The notes: a model not told the origin generated them from the letters alone. DNA of 7,538 nucleotides from Prevotellaceae bacterium (GCA_031284065.1 JAITAP010000003.1:1-7538); one strand, 5' to 3'; numbered from the stretch's first letter, positions 1-7,290 are shown. Translations and numbers: made by a program.

Positions 1-20
1 TCTCGTTGCAGCAAAGTCAT
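1..20 (-). CDS. Possible start of a further operon gene, cut off by the window edge
   Basis: Two nucleotides after the rodA stop an ATG opens a frame that reads Met-Thr-Leu-Leu-Gln-Arg before the window ends. The spacing is like that of the other tightly packed genes of this operon, and no hairpin or T-run follows rodA in the 22 nt visible. With only six full codons the product cannot be recognised and the frame may be chance. Confidence 0.3.
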
Positions 21-22
21 TT

Positions 23-1456
23 CTAATTCCCGGCTCGCTCGTACCGCGCCACGTCGAACTTGAGCAGCATAAACAGAAGGATGGTGAACGCCCAAAGCGA
101 CGACCCTCCGTAGCTGATGAACGGCAAGGGAATACCCACTACGGGCATGATGCCAATGGTCATGCTAATGTTTACGGCTACGTGGAAAAACAGAATACCG
201 GCAACGCCGTAGCCGTAGAACTTGGCAAAAACATTTTTTTGGCGCTCGGCAATGTTGACTATACGCACAAACAGCAGCAGGTACAGCCCCATCACCAGCG
301 TAGCGCCCAAAAAACCCCACTCTTCGCCGATGGTGCAGAATATAAAATCGGTGCTTTGCTCCGGCACAAAGTTTCCCTTTGTTTGCATTCCGCCCATAAA
401 ACCTTTCCCCGTCAAGCCTCCGGAGCCTATGGCAATCTTTGACTGATGAACGTTGTAGCCCCAGCCCCTGACGTCGGATTCTATGCCCAGCATGTCGTTT
501 ATTCTTCGGCGCTGGTGCTCCTTGAGCACGTTGTCAAACACGTAGTCCACCGAGTAGGTAATGCTGACGGAAGCGATGAAAAAGCCGACAATGAGGAATA
601 TGTACTTTAGCCTGTGCCACCACGCATAGATGGCTACTGCGGGCAGCATGGCTACGTGCGCAATGATGAGCGACTCAAAGAGCGGAATGTTAATGCCCCA
701 TAGCCTCAGCCCAAAGCGCAGCGTCAGCGTTACGACGGCAACTATTGCCATGTTGATAAAGCTTATCTTGTACCGCTTGCTAATGAACATAAAAATGCCG
801 TTGCAAAGCAACCCGATGAAGATGATAATGGCCGCCTGCTCCACAAGTAGCGAGAGGATGAATAGAAAAATGAGAAACATGCCGGACATCAGAATCCACG
901 TTTTAAGCCCCGCTCTGTAGAGCACAATGCTGAACGCCGTGAAGACTAAGGCCGAGCCGGTGTCGTGCTGCAAGAGCGTGAGCGCAAATGGCGCCAGGAT
1001 AACGACGATAGCCCGCAGCGCGTTTTTAAAATTTTGCAGGTGGAAGCCGTGCGCGCTGAGTACTTTGGCGAGCATCAGCGCAGTGGCCACTTTCATAAAT
1101 TCTACCGGCTGAATGCTTATAACGCCAAGCGAGAGCCATGATTTGGAGCCGTTTATTTCCTGCCCGAACGCGAGCGTGGCTACACCGAGCAGCAGCACAA
1201 GAACGTACAAAAATCCGGCAAAAAAGGCGTAGAACTGGCTTTCTACGGCCATCACCAAAATGGCAATGACGCACGCCATGCCCACCCAAATGGCCTGAAG
1301 CCGGCTTTGGTTGTGCGCATCAAAAAAGCGGGGGTAGTCTTCGTTAAACCCTGATGTGTATATGCAGAGCAAGCCGATACCCATTAGCGTTACCCATATC
1401 AGGATAGCGCCCCAGTCAATTTTTGCCAGTAGCCTATTGCTTCCTCTGTACGCCAT
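23..1456 (-). CDS. rodA: Rod shape-determining protein RodA, SEDS peptidoglycan glycosyltransferase
   Basis: Membrane glycosyltransferase of the SEDS family that polymerises lipid II into glycan strands for side-wall growth in complex with PBP2. Motifs in order: SKSWLSLG (104-111, with W107), QPVEFMK (116-122), QHDTGSALV (163-171), the long extracytoplasmic loop with QSKIAIGSGGLTGKG (338-352), the presumed catalytic Asp in STDFIF (D370) and the signature GIPLPFISYGGSS (441-453). At 477 residues it is about 100 longer than E. coli RodA (370). The extra sequence lies between the QHD segment and the catalytic loop, roughly 190-300, and looks like about four additional membrane helices; I believe long RodA proteins are common in Bacteroidota. 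The ATG at 1456 lies inside the end of the PBP2 gene (23-nt overlap, different frame) and gives the typical start MAYR. The stop is TAG. Confidence 0.96.
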   Translation of the reverse strand: MAYRGSNRLLAKIDWGAILIWVTLMGIGLLCIYTSGFNEDYPRFFDAHNQSRLQAIWVGMACVIAILVMAVESQFYAFFAGFLYVLVLLLGVATLAFGQEINGSKSWLSLGVISIQPVEFMKVATALMLAKVLSAHGFHLQNFKNALRAIVVILAPFALTLLQHDTGSALVFTAFSIVLYRAGLKTWILMSGMFLIFLFILSLLVEQAAIIIFIGLLCNGIFMFISKRYKISFINMAIVAVVTLTLRFGLRLWGINIPLFESLIIAHVAMLPAVAIYAWWHRLKYIFLIVGFFIASVSITYSVDYVFDNVLKEHQRRRINDMLGIESDVRGWGYNVHQSKIAIGSGGLTGKGFMGGMQTKGNFVPEQSTDFIFCTIGEEWGFLGATLVMGLYLLLFVRIVNIAERQKNVFAKFYGYGVAGILFFHVAVNISMTIGIMPVVGIPLPFISYGGSSLWAFTILLFMLLKFDVARYERAGN

Positions 1457-3275
1457 GTTGTTGAATTAAGTTTCCGTTTACAACGTAGTCTTCATACCAC
1501 GTGCGCGAGATGGTTTTCTTCAAGTATTTTTCTACAATGAGGCTTGCCGTTGGCGCCGCCCACCTTGCCCCGGCGCCGCCGTTTTCCACGTACACCGCTA
1601 CGGCTATTTTGGGGTCGTCTTTGGGCGCAAAGCAGATGAATACCGAATGGTCTTCGCCGTGCGGATTTTGCGCCGTACCCGTTTTGCCGCACAGCTCAAT
1701 GTCGGATATTTGCGCAATGCGGGCTGTGCCGCCGGGTTGGGTTACGGCGTAGTACATGCCCTGCACTATCGGCTCAAAGTACTTGCGGTCGATGGTTGTA
1801 TGGTGCGGCACAAAGAAGCTGCTGTCCGGCTTTTGCCCCCGAATACTTTTGACAACATGCGGGGTGTAGTAATATCCGCGATTGGCAATGGTGGAGGCAA
1901 TGTTTGCCATGTGCAGCGGCGTAACGCCCAGCTCGCCCTGCCCTATTGCCAGCGAGATAATGCTTAGCGATTTCCACCTGTTTATGCCGTGCATGCGGTC
2001 GTAGGTGGCGGTAGTAGGCAGTATGCCGCGCAGCTCGTTGGGAATATCGGAGTTGAGCTTGCGCCCTATGCCAAAGCTTTCGATATGCCTGCGCCAGATG
2101 TTGAAGCCGACCTGTGGATCGCTGTACTTGTCTATAATGTCCCGAAAGGTGTGGCAGTAGTACGTGTTGCACGAAACTTGCAGCGACTGTATCAGGTTGA
2201 CCGGCGAAAAGTGCCTGTGGCACCCTACGGAGCGCGCGCCAAAGACGTACCCGCCCTCGCAGCTGTGGGAAGTTCTTTCGGTTGCCGTGCCCTCCTGTAG
2301 CGCAATAAGCGCGTTGAGGCACTTAAAGATGGAGCCGGGCGGGTACTGCGCCATCACTGCGCGGTTGAACAGCGGCTTTATCGGGTCGCTGATGAGCGCA
2401 TTGCGCTCTGCAACGCGGTGTACGTCGATGAACAGCTCGGGGTCGAAGTTGGGGGAGGATACAAGCGTAAGGATTTCGCCCGTTGCCGGCTCTATGGCAA
2501 CAATGCTTCCGATTTTATTTTGCATGAGGCGCTCTCCGTACTCCTGTAGCCCGGCGTCTATGGTGCACACAATGTAGTCGCCGGGCACTGCGATGGTGTC
2601 GTACTTGCCGTCGGCGTAGGAGTTTTTTACGCGGTTGTACACGTCGCGCATGTACACGTTCACGCCGCGCTTGCCGCGCAGCGTCTTTTCGTAGGAGTAC
2701 TCTATGCCGATTTTGCCGATGTAGCTTCCCTGCGTGTAGAAGGGGTCGGCGGTAATGCTGCTGGTATCGGCTTCGCCAATGTAGCCGATGAGGTTTCCGG
2801 CAAGGCGGCGCGGGTAGGAGCGTATGCTGCGCGCCTGCGCGTAGAAGCCGGGAAACTTAAACCATTTTTCCTGTAGCAGCGCAAAGGTCTCCATAGAAAT
2901 CTGCCGGTGGAAGAGCGCGGGCTGGTAGGCGGCGGTTTTTTTCGCTTTAGACTTAATTGCGCTTAGCGTGCGCTGAATTTGCGCGGAAGAAGTTTTCAGC
3001 GTTGCCGATAGCGCCGCCGTATCAAAGGCGGCCAGCTCGCGCGGTATAACCACAATGTCGTACACGGTTTGGTTGCCTACCAGCAGCGTGCCGTTGCGGT
3101 CGTAAATAAGTCCGCGTGCGGGGTACTGAATCTCGTAGCGCATTGCATTTTGGTCGGCTGTGCGCTTGTAGTACCCGTCAACTATCTGAATGTAAAACAA
3201 GCGTCCGACGATAATGAGGCATACCGCCGAAAAAAAGAGAATAATGTACAGCTTTCTATTTGCAAATTTGTTCAC
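1434..3275 (-). CDS. mrdA: Penicillin-binding protein 2, elongation-specific peptidoglycan transpeptidase
   Basis: Class B penicillin-binding protein that cross-links peptide stems of new peptidoglycan during elongation; it pairs with RodA and is stimulated by MreC. The 613-residue product has an N-terminal membrane anchor (about 9-29), a pedestal domain beginning with ARGLIYDRNG (53-62) and including IGYIGEAD (163-170), then the transpeptidase domain. The three catalytic motifs are intact: SxxK in PPGSIFK (S315 nucleophile, K318), SxN in SCN (368-370) and KTG in KTGTAQ (531-536). The start is GTG at 3275, 3 nt after the mreD stop and in the same frame. The next ATG is at codon 45 and would remove the membrane anchor, so GTG is the better choice. 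The last 23 nt overlap rodA. Length and order fit PBP2 rather than the division enzyme FtsI, because the neighbours are mreBCD and rodA. Confidence 0.96.
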   Translation of the reverse strand: MNKFANRKLYIILFFSAVCLIIVGRLFYIQIVDGYYKRTADQNAMRYEIQYPARGLIYDRNGTLLVGNQTVYDIVVIPRELAAFDTAALSATLKTSSAQIQRTLSAIKSKAKKTAAYQPALFHRQISMETFALLQEKWFKFPGFYAQARSIRSYPRRLAGNLIGYIGEADTSSITADPFYTQGSYIGKIGIEYSYEKTLRGKRGVNVYMRDVYNRVKNSYADGKYDTIAVPGDYIVCTIDAGLQEYGERLMQNKIGSIVAIEPATGEILTLVSSPNFDPELFIDVHRVAERNALISDPIKPLFNRAVMAQYPPGSIFKCLNALIALQEGTATERTSHSCEGGYVFGARSVGCHRHFSPVNLIQSLQVSCNTYYCHTFRDIIDKYSDPQVGFNIWRRHIESFGIGRKLNSDIPNELRGILPTTATYDRMHGINRWKSLSIISLAIGQGELGVTPLHMANIASTIANRGYYYTPHVVKSIRGQKPDSSFFVPHHTTIDRKYFEPIVQGMYYAVTQPGGTARIAQISDIELCGKTGTAQNPHGEDHSVFICFAPKDDPKIAVAVYVENGGAGARWAAPTASLIVEKYLKKTISRTWYEDYVVNGNLIQQHGVQRKQ

Positions 3276-3278
3276 GTA

Positions 3279-3806
3279 TCAGTAGCGGTTAACTTTTTTC
3301 TCAAAGAAAAATTCCAAAATCAGCATAATGACGACGGCCGCAATAGCGCTCAAAAGGGTGCGCAGCAGCGTAAAGTAGGCCTCGTAAAGCGTAAATATCT
3401 CCAGAAAGAACAGCGTCAGGTGAAAGATAAACGCCAGAATAAATGCGTAAATTGAAAAATTGAAAAATTTCAGGGTGTAGATGGACGGGCGCACCTCCTC
3501 GTTAATATTTTCTCTGCGGACAAACATTTTCATTACCGCCGGCCGAATAAAGCCAAGCAGCACGCACGCTACGGTGTTCAGGCCTAACGTCCCCGACAGC
3601 ACATCGACGGCCAGCCCAAGCGCAAAGGAAATCAGCAGCAGGCGCACTCTGGAAACGCCTATGGGGAGTATGATGATGCAAAGAATGTATATGCAGGGGG
3701 CTACAAACGAGTCGAGTATGCCGCGCAGCTGCACGTTGTTAAACAAAAGAATTTGCGCGGCAACCATTGCTACTGCAATCAATGTGCTCTTCTGCCATTT
3801 TTTCAT
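3279..3806 (-). CDS. mreD: Rod shape-determining protein MreD
   Basis: Small integral membrane protein of the Rod complex that works with MreC to control PBP2-RodA. The 175-residue product is almost wholly hydrophobic, with about five membrane helices (roughly 8-23, 36-50, 55-70, 76-93, 115-135 and a last one near 148-168; the exact number is uncertain). The middle holds the family-like pattern AVDVLSGTLGLNTVACVLLG (66-85) followed by a charged cytoplasmic stretch (VRRENINEEVRP, 96-107). Sequence conservation in MreD is low, so position in the operon, size and hydrophobicity carry much of the call. The ATG shares bases with the mreC stop (ATGA), and the TGA stop is only 3 nt before the GTG of the PBP2 gene, which continues in the same reading frame. 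Confidence 0.92.
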   Translation of the reverse strand: MKKWQKSTLIAVAMVAAQILLFNNVQLRGILDSFVAPCIYILCIIILPIGVSRVRLLLISFALGLAVDVLSGTLGLNTVACVLLGFIRPAVMKMFVRRENINEEVRPSIYTLKFFNFSIYAFILAFIFHLTLFFLEIFTLYEAYFTLLRTLLSAIAAVVIMLILEFFFEKKVNRY

Positions 3807-4645
3807 TTATACAGTATTTGTTGTGTTGATATTTGCCTTTCAATATCTCTCAGCTCCTCGTAGTGCACAAATTTTGTTACATTCACGTGCCGCAATTTTT
3901 TGAAATCGACCTCAAGCTTCACGCGTATTTCGTGAAAATTTCCCTTTTTTGTTTCGTGCGAAGTGGCTGTGCCGATAAAGATACCTTCGGGAAACACGGC
4001 GGAGTACCCGCTTGTTTCTATGGTATCGCCCACCGCTATGCTCACGTGCTGCGGCACCTCCGACAGAATAGCTTCGCGGTAGTCAAGCCCGTCCCACATG
4101 AGCGTCCCCAGGTATCCGCTTTGCTTGATGCGCGCGCTGATTTTGAAGTCGCGGTTAAGCAGCGACATTACGATAGCGTAGTGCGCCGACGTGCTGACAA
4201 CGATGCCCACCACGCCGTTGTCGGTTATCACGCCCATGTCGGGGGTAATATCTTCCCACTTGTCTATATCCAGCACAAGGTAGTTGTGCTGCTTGTTGGT
4301 TGTGCTGTTTACCACCTTGGCGGGCATGTAGGTGAGCCGCGTGCCTGTGCCGGCGTTTATTAGCGCCAAGTTTTTGGCGGTATCAATGCTCTGGTAGTGG
4401 TCGAGCATGTTGCGCAGCTTGGCGTTTTCGAGCAAAAGCGCTTTGTTGTCATCGCTGAGCGCAAGGTAGCTCGTGAGGGCGCTCACCTGCTTAAAGCAGT
4501 AGTTTTGCACCACCTGCATCACCCCATACATTTGCGTTTGCTGGTAGTAGGAGTTGCGCAGGAGTAGCGTTACGGCAATGCCTTCCAGCACGAGGAAGAT
4601 GATAAACACGCGAAAGCGAAGTATGAATTTCAGCAGGGTACCCAT
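3803..4645 (-). CDS. mreC: Rod shape-determining protein MreC
   Basis: Bitopic inner-membrane protein whose periplasmic part binds and activates PBP2 and links MreB to the wall enzymes. The 280-residue product has a short cytoplasmic start, one membrane helix (about 11-29), a likely coiled coil (about 62-85, with LLLENAKLRNMLDHY) and a two-part beta-rich MreC domain. Recognisable stretches are DITPDMGVITDNGVVGIV (132-149) and GDTIETSGYSAVFPEGIFIG (206-225), the second being the most typical MreC signature. I chose the ATG at 4645, which gives an N-terminus starting just before the membrane helix; an in-frame TTG at 4660 would add five residues and is less likely. The gene starts 51 nt after the mreB stop, and its TGA overlaps the mreD start codon in an ATGA, so translation of mreC and mreD is probably coupled. 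Complete, with no damage seen. Confidence 0.95.
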   Translation of the reverse strand: MGTLLKFILRFRVFIIFLVLEGIAVTLLLRNSYYQQTQMYGVMQVVQNYCFKQVSALTSYLALSDDNKALLLENAKLRNMLDHYQSIDTAKNLALINAGTGTRLTYMPAKVVNSTTNKQHNYLVLDIDKWEDITPDMGVITDNGVVGIVVSTSAHYAIVMSLLNRDFKISARIKQSGYLGTLMWDGLDYREAILSEVPQHVSIAVGDTIETSGYSAVFPEGIFIGTATSHETKKGNFHEIRVKLEVDFKKLRHVNVTKFVHYEELRDIERQISTQQILYK

Positions 4646-4679
4646 GTGGCAAACAGGCAATAAAGGTTACTTGACAACC

Positions 4680-4701
4680 GGTAGCGCGCGCTCCGGCTAC
4701 C
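4680..4701 (-). promoter_or_regulatory. GC-rich intercistronic hairpin between mreB and mreC
   Basis: On the transcript, GGTAGC and GCTACC form a perfect 6-bp stem around a 10-base loop; the 5' arm includes the mreB stop codon. A competing fold pairs CCGG (4696-4693) with CCGG (4681-4678) and continues through AGC/GCT inside, with one bulged A and a GCGC loop. No run of T follows, so it is not a typical intrinsic terminator. It could protect the 3' end of mreB mRNA or reduce read-through into mreCD. The pairing is seen in the sequence; the role is inference. Confidence 0.45.
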
Positions 4702-5719
4702 TCATCAGGAACAGGAAATTCCCGATATTTTTCAGCGCAATAGCCGTGCCTCTTGCCACAGCGTGCAGCGGGTCTTCCACCACGTGGAACGGGATGTTGA
4801 TTTTTTCCGACAGCCGCTTGTCCAGGCCTCGCAGCAGCGCGCCGCCGCCGGTCAGGTAAACGCCTTTGGTTACCACGTCGGCGTACAGCTCCGGCGGGGT
4901 TTGCTCCAGCACGCCCAAGATGGCGCTTTCTATTTTTGAAATAGAGCGGTCGAGGCTGTACGCCACCTCCTGATACGAGATGGGCACTTCGATGGGGAGC
5001 GCGGTCATCAGGTTCGGTCCGCGCACGGCAAAATCGGCGGGAGGGTCTGCCAGCTCGGCAAGGGCGCTGCCCACGTTGATTTTTATGTCTTCCGCTGTGC
5101 GGTCGCCGATTTTAATGTTGTGCTGGTGGCGCATGTAGGCTTGTATGTCTGCCGTAAACACGTCGCCGGCTATGCGCACGCTTTTGTTGCACACAATGCC
5201 GCCAAGCGCAATAACGGCAACTTCGGTTGTGCCGCCGCCTATGTCAACAATCATGTTGCCCTCCGGCGCCTCTACGTCCAGCCCGATGCCCAGCGCGGCC
5301 GCCATAGGCTCGTATATCATGTACACGTCCTGCCCGCCGGCGTGCTCGGAGGAGTCGCGCACGGCGCGTATCTCCACCTCCGTGCTCCCCGACGGGATGC
5401 ACACCACAATGCGCAGCGACGGCTTGAAGAGGTGGCTCCCCGTATTAATTTTTTTTATCATGCCGCGCATCATTTGCTCGGAGGCGTTGAAGTCGGCAAT
5501 TACGCCATCGCGAAGCGGGCGGATAGTTTTGATGTTTTCGGGCGTTTTGCCGTGCATTTGCCGCGCCGTATCGCCAACGGCAATGAGCCTGCCCGTATTC
5601 TGGTCAATGGCTACAATTGAGGGTTCGTCAACCACAATGCGGTCATTGTGGATAATTACAGTGTTGGCAGTTCCCAAGTCCATTGCCAGCTCTTGCGTAA
5701 GAAATGAAAAAAATCCCAT
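4697..5719 (-). CDS. mreB: Rod shape-determining protein MreB (actin-like)
   Basis: Bacterial actin homologue that forms ATP-dependent filaments on the inner face of the cytoplasmic membrane and guides side-wall synthesis by the Rod complex. The 340-residue product has the ordered actin-fold motifs: phosphate-1 DLGTANT (14-20), the presumed catalytic Glu in YEPMAAA (E137), phosphate-2 DIGGGTTE (159-166), GDRTAEDIKINVGSA (205-219) and the adenosine motif TGGGALL (290-296). The hydrophobic N-terminus (MGFFSFL) could act as a membrane anchor, as in other Gram-negative MreB proteins. I chose the ATG at 5719 because it gives the usual short lead to DLGTANT; an in-frame TTG at 5755 would add 12 non-conserved residues. 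The A-rich sequence before the ATG lacks a Shine-Dalgarno, as is usual in Bacteroidota. It is the first shape gene, followed by a hairpin and mreC. Tyr before the catalytic Glu (IYEP instead of IEEP) fits my memory of Bacteroidota MreB. Confidence 0.98.
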   Translation of the reverse strand: MGFFSFLTQELAMDLGTANTVIIHNDRIVVDEPSIVAIDQNTGRLIAVGDTARQMHGKTPENIKTIRPLRDGVIADFNASEQMMRGMIKKINTGSHLFKPSLRIVVCIPSGSTEVEIRAVRDSSEHAGGQDVYMIYEPMAAALGIGLDVEAPEGNMIVDIGGGTTEVAVIALGGIVCNKSVRIAGDVFTADIQAYMRHQHNIKIGDRTAEDIKINVGSALAELADPPADFAVRGPNLMTALPIEVPISYQEVAYSLDRSISKIESAILGVLEQTPPELYADVVTKGVYLTGGGALLRGLDKRLSEKINIPFHVVEDPLHAVARGTAIALKNIGNFLFLMR

Positions 5720-5746
5720 TTTAAGTTTAAAAATTTTACATACTAC

Positions 5747-5776
5747 ATTATACAAATGATGCGTCAGTGCTTAAAA
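5747..5776 (-). promoter_or_regulatory. Weak candidate promoter in the purH-mreB gap
   Basis: On the minus strand TATAAT (5752-5747) lies 20 nt downstream of TTTT (5776-5773, inside the end of purH). The spacing resembles the Bacteroidota -33/-7 arrangement, but neither element matches the TTTG and TAnnTTTG consensus well. A start here would give mreB a leader of roughly 25 nt. In so AT-rich a gap the match may be accidental; cotranscription from purH is the alternative. Confidence 0.2.
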
Positions 5777-7290
5777 TGCCGTACCCCCGTAACGACCATT
5801 GCCACGCCGTTTGCGTTGCAGTAGTCAATGCTCTTTTGGTCGTTTACCGAGCCGCCCGGCTGAATAATGGCGGCAATCCCCGCCTTGTGCGCTATCTCCA
5901 CGCAGTCGGGGAAGGGAAAAAATGCGTCGGAGGCCATCACCGCGCCCGACAGCGAAAATCCAAATGCCGCCGCCTTTTCGATGGCGTGGCGCAGGGCGTC
6001 CACCCGAGAGGTTTGACCCACCCCGCCGGCGAGGAGCTGGCGGTTTTTGGCCAGCACAATAGCGTTCGACTTGGAGTGCTTCACCAGCTTGTTGGCAAAA
6101 ATCAAGTCCTGCACCTGCTCGGCGGTGGGCTTGGCGGCGGTTACGGAGGTCATGTCCCTCTCGCCCTCCGCCGCCAAATCGCGCTCCTGCGTGGCCACGC
6201 CGTTGAGCAGCGTGCGGCTCTGCGCCGCAGGCAGCTCAAACGTTTTTGCCACGAGGATGATGCGGTTTTTCTTTTGCTTCAGAATCGCCAACCCGTCTTC
6301 GTTGTAGGCGGGGGCAATCACCACCTCGCAAAACAGCTTGCCCGCTTCTTCTGCGGTGGCCTTGTCCAGCTCGCGGTTGCATATCAGCACGCCGCCAAAT
6401 GCGGATACGGGGTCGGCGGCAAGCGCAGCCTCCCACGCTTGTAGCAGCGTGGGGCGCGAGGCGGCGCCGCAGGCGTTGCTGTGCTTGAGAATGGCAAACG
6501 TTGGCTCGTCAAACTCGCGGATGAGGCTCACCGCAGCGTCGATGTCGAGCAGGTTGTTGTACGAAATCTCTTTTCCGTGCAGCTGCTCAAACATGTCGCC
6601 AAAGCTGCCGTAAAACGCCGCTTTTTGGTGCGGATTTTCGCCGTAGCGCAGCGGCGTAACGCCGTGCACGCTTTGCTTAAACGCGGGAATGTGCTCGCTG
6701 CGGTTGAAGTAGGAAAAGATGGCGCTATCGTAGTGGCTCGACACGTTGAACGCTTGCGCCGCCAGATACCTGCGGTTGGCCAGCGTGGCGCCGCAGCCGT
6801 TTTCCCTGAGCATGGCCAGCAGCTCGGCGTACTGGCGGCGCGAGGCTACAATGGCAACGTCGCCGTAGTTCTTTGCGGCGGCGCGGATGAGCGAAATTCC
6901 GCCAATATCTATCTTTTCTATCACCTCGTCGTCGGGTGCGCCCGAAGCCAGCGTTTCCTCAAAGGGGTACAAATCTACTATCACCAAGTCCACTTCGGGA
7001 ATTTCGTACTGCGCCAGCTGCGTGCAGTCATCCGGGTTGTCGCGGCGCGCAAGGATTCCGCCAAAAATTTTGGGGTGCAGGGTTTTCACGCGCCCGCCAA
7101 GGATGGAAGGGTATCCGGTGAGGCTTTCCACCGGTTGCGCCGTTGCGCCAAGCCCCTCGATAAAGCTGAGCGTTCCGCCTGTAGAGTATATCTTAACGCC
7201 GTTATCGCTAAGGTACCGGACTATTTCTTCGAGTCCATTTTTGTAAAATACCGAAAGAAGTGCGCTCTTAATTTTTTTTCTGTCGAGCAT
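5764..7290 (-). CDS. purH: Bifunctional phosphoribosylaminoimidazolecarboxamide formyltransferase / IMP cyclohydrolase PurH
   Basis: Cytosolic enzyme of the last two steps of de novo purine synthesis: it formylates AICAR with 10-formyl-tetrahydrofolate to FAICAR and closes the ring to IMP. The 508-residue product is complete and of normal family length. The N-terminal IMP cyclohydrolase domain (about 1-200) shows STGGT (36-40), GGRVKTLHPKIFGG (65-78), VDLYPFEET (105-113) and IDIGGISLIRAAAKN (127-141). The AICAR transformylase domain follows, with LRYGENPHQ (214-222), the catalytic Lys-His pair in KHSNACG (K269, H270), DPVSAFGG (293-300), SDAFFPFPD (454-462) and IIQPGGS (475-481). The ATG at 7290 gives the expected N-terminus just before the first domain. 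No Shine-Dalgarno sequence precedes it. The stop (TGA) lies 44 nt before mreB with no terminator between, so cotranscription with the shape genes is possible. All key residues are present and I see nothing broken. Confidence 0.98.
   Translation of the reverse strand: MLDRKKIKSALLSVFYKNGLEEIVRYLSDNGVKIYSTGGTLSFIEGLGATAQPVESLTGYPSILGGRVKTLHPKIFGGILARRDNPDDCTQLAQYEIPEVDLVIVDLYPFEETLASGAPDDEVIEKIDIGGISLIRAAAKNYGDVAIVASRRQYAELLAMLRENGCGATLANRRYLAAQAFNVSSHYDSAIFSYFNRSEHIPAFKQSVHGVTPLRYGENPHQKAAFYGSFGDMFEQLHGKEISYNNLLDIDAAVSLIREFDEPTFAILKHSNACGAASRPTLLQAWEAALAADPVSAFGGVLICNRELDKATAEEAGKLFCEVVIAPAYNEDGLAILKQKKNRIILVAKTFELPAAQSRTLLNGVATQERDLAAEGERDMTSVTAAKPTAEQVQDLIFANKLVKHSKSNAIVLAKNRQLLAGGVGQTSRVDALRHAIEKAAAFGFSLSGAVMASDAFFPFPDCVEIAHKAGIAAIIQPGGSVNDQKSIDYCNANGVAMVVTGVRHFKH

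Noticed and set aside
1434..1456. Frameshift or fusion between the PBP2 gene and rodA
   Set aside because: Both products are full length with intact ends and their own start and stop; the overlap is an ordinary operon junction.
4646..4660. TTG start giving mreC five extra residues
   Set aside because: The ATG at 4645 sits right before the conserved membrane helix; the extension adds nothing recognisable.
4665..4679. GGTT/AACC repeat followed by TTTATT as an intrinsic terminator between mreB and mreC
   Set aside because: A stem of four pairs is too weak and the T-run is broken; termination inside a Rod operon is also unlikely. It is kept only as part of the spacer structure.
5720..5755. TTG start giving mreB 12 extra N-terminal residues
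   Set aside because: The added residues are not like any MreB N-terminus, and the ATG at 5719 gives the normal distance to DLGTANT.
5145..5759. Plus-strand open frame of 204 codons opposite mreB
   Set aside because: Antisense shadow with Ser, Pro, Thr and Met-rich composition; mreB on the other strand has every expected motif.
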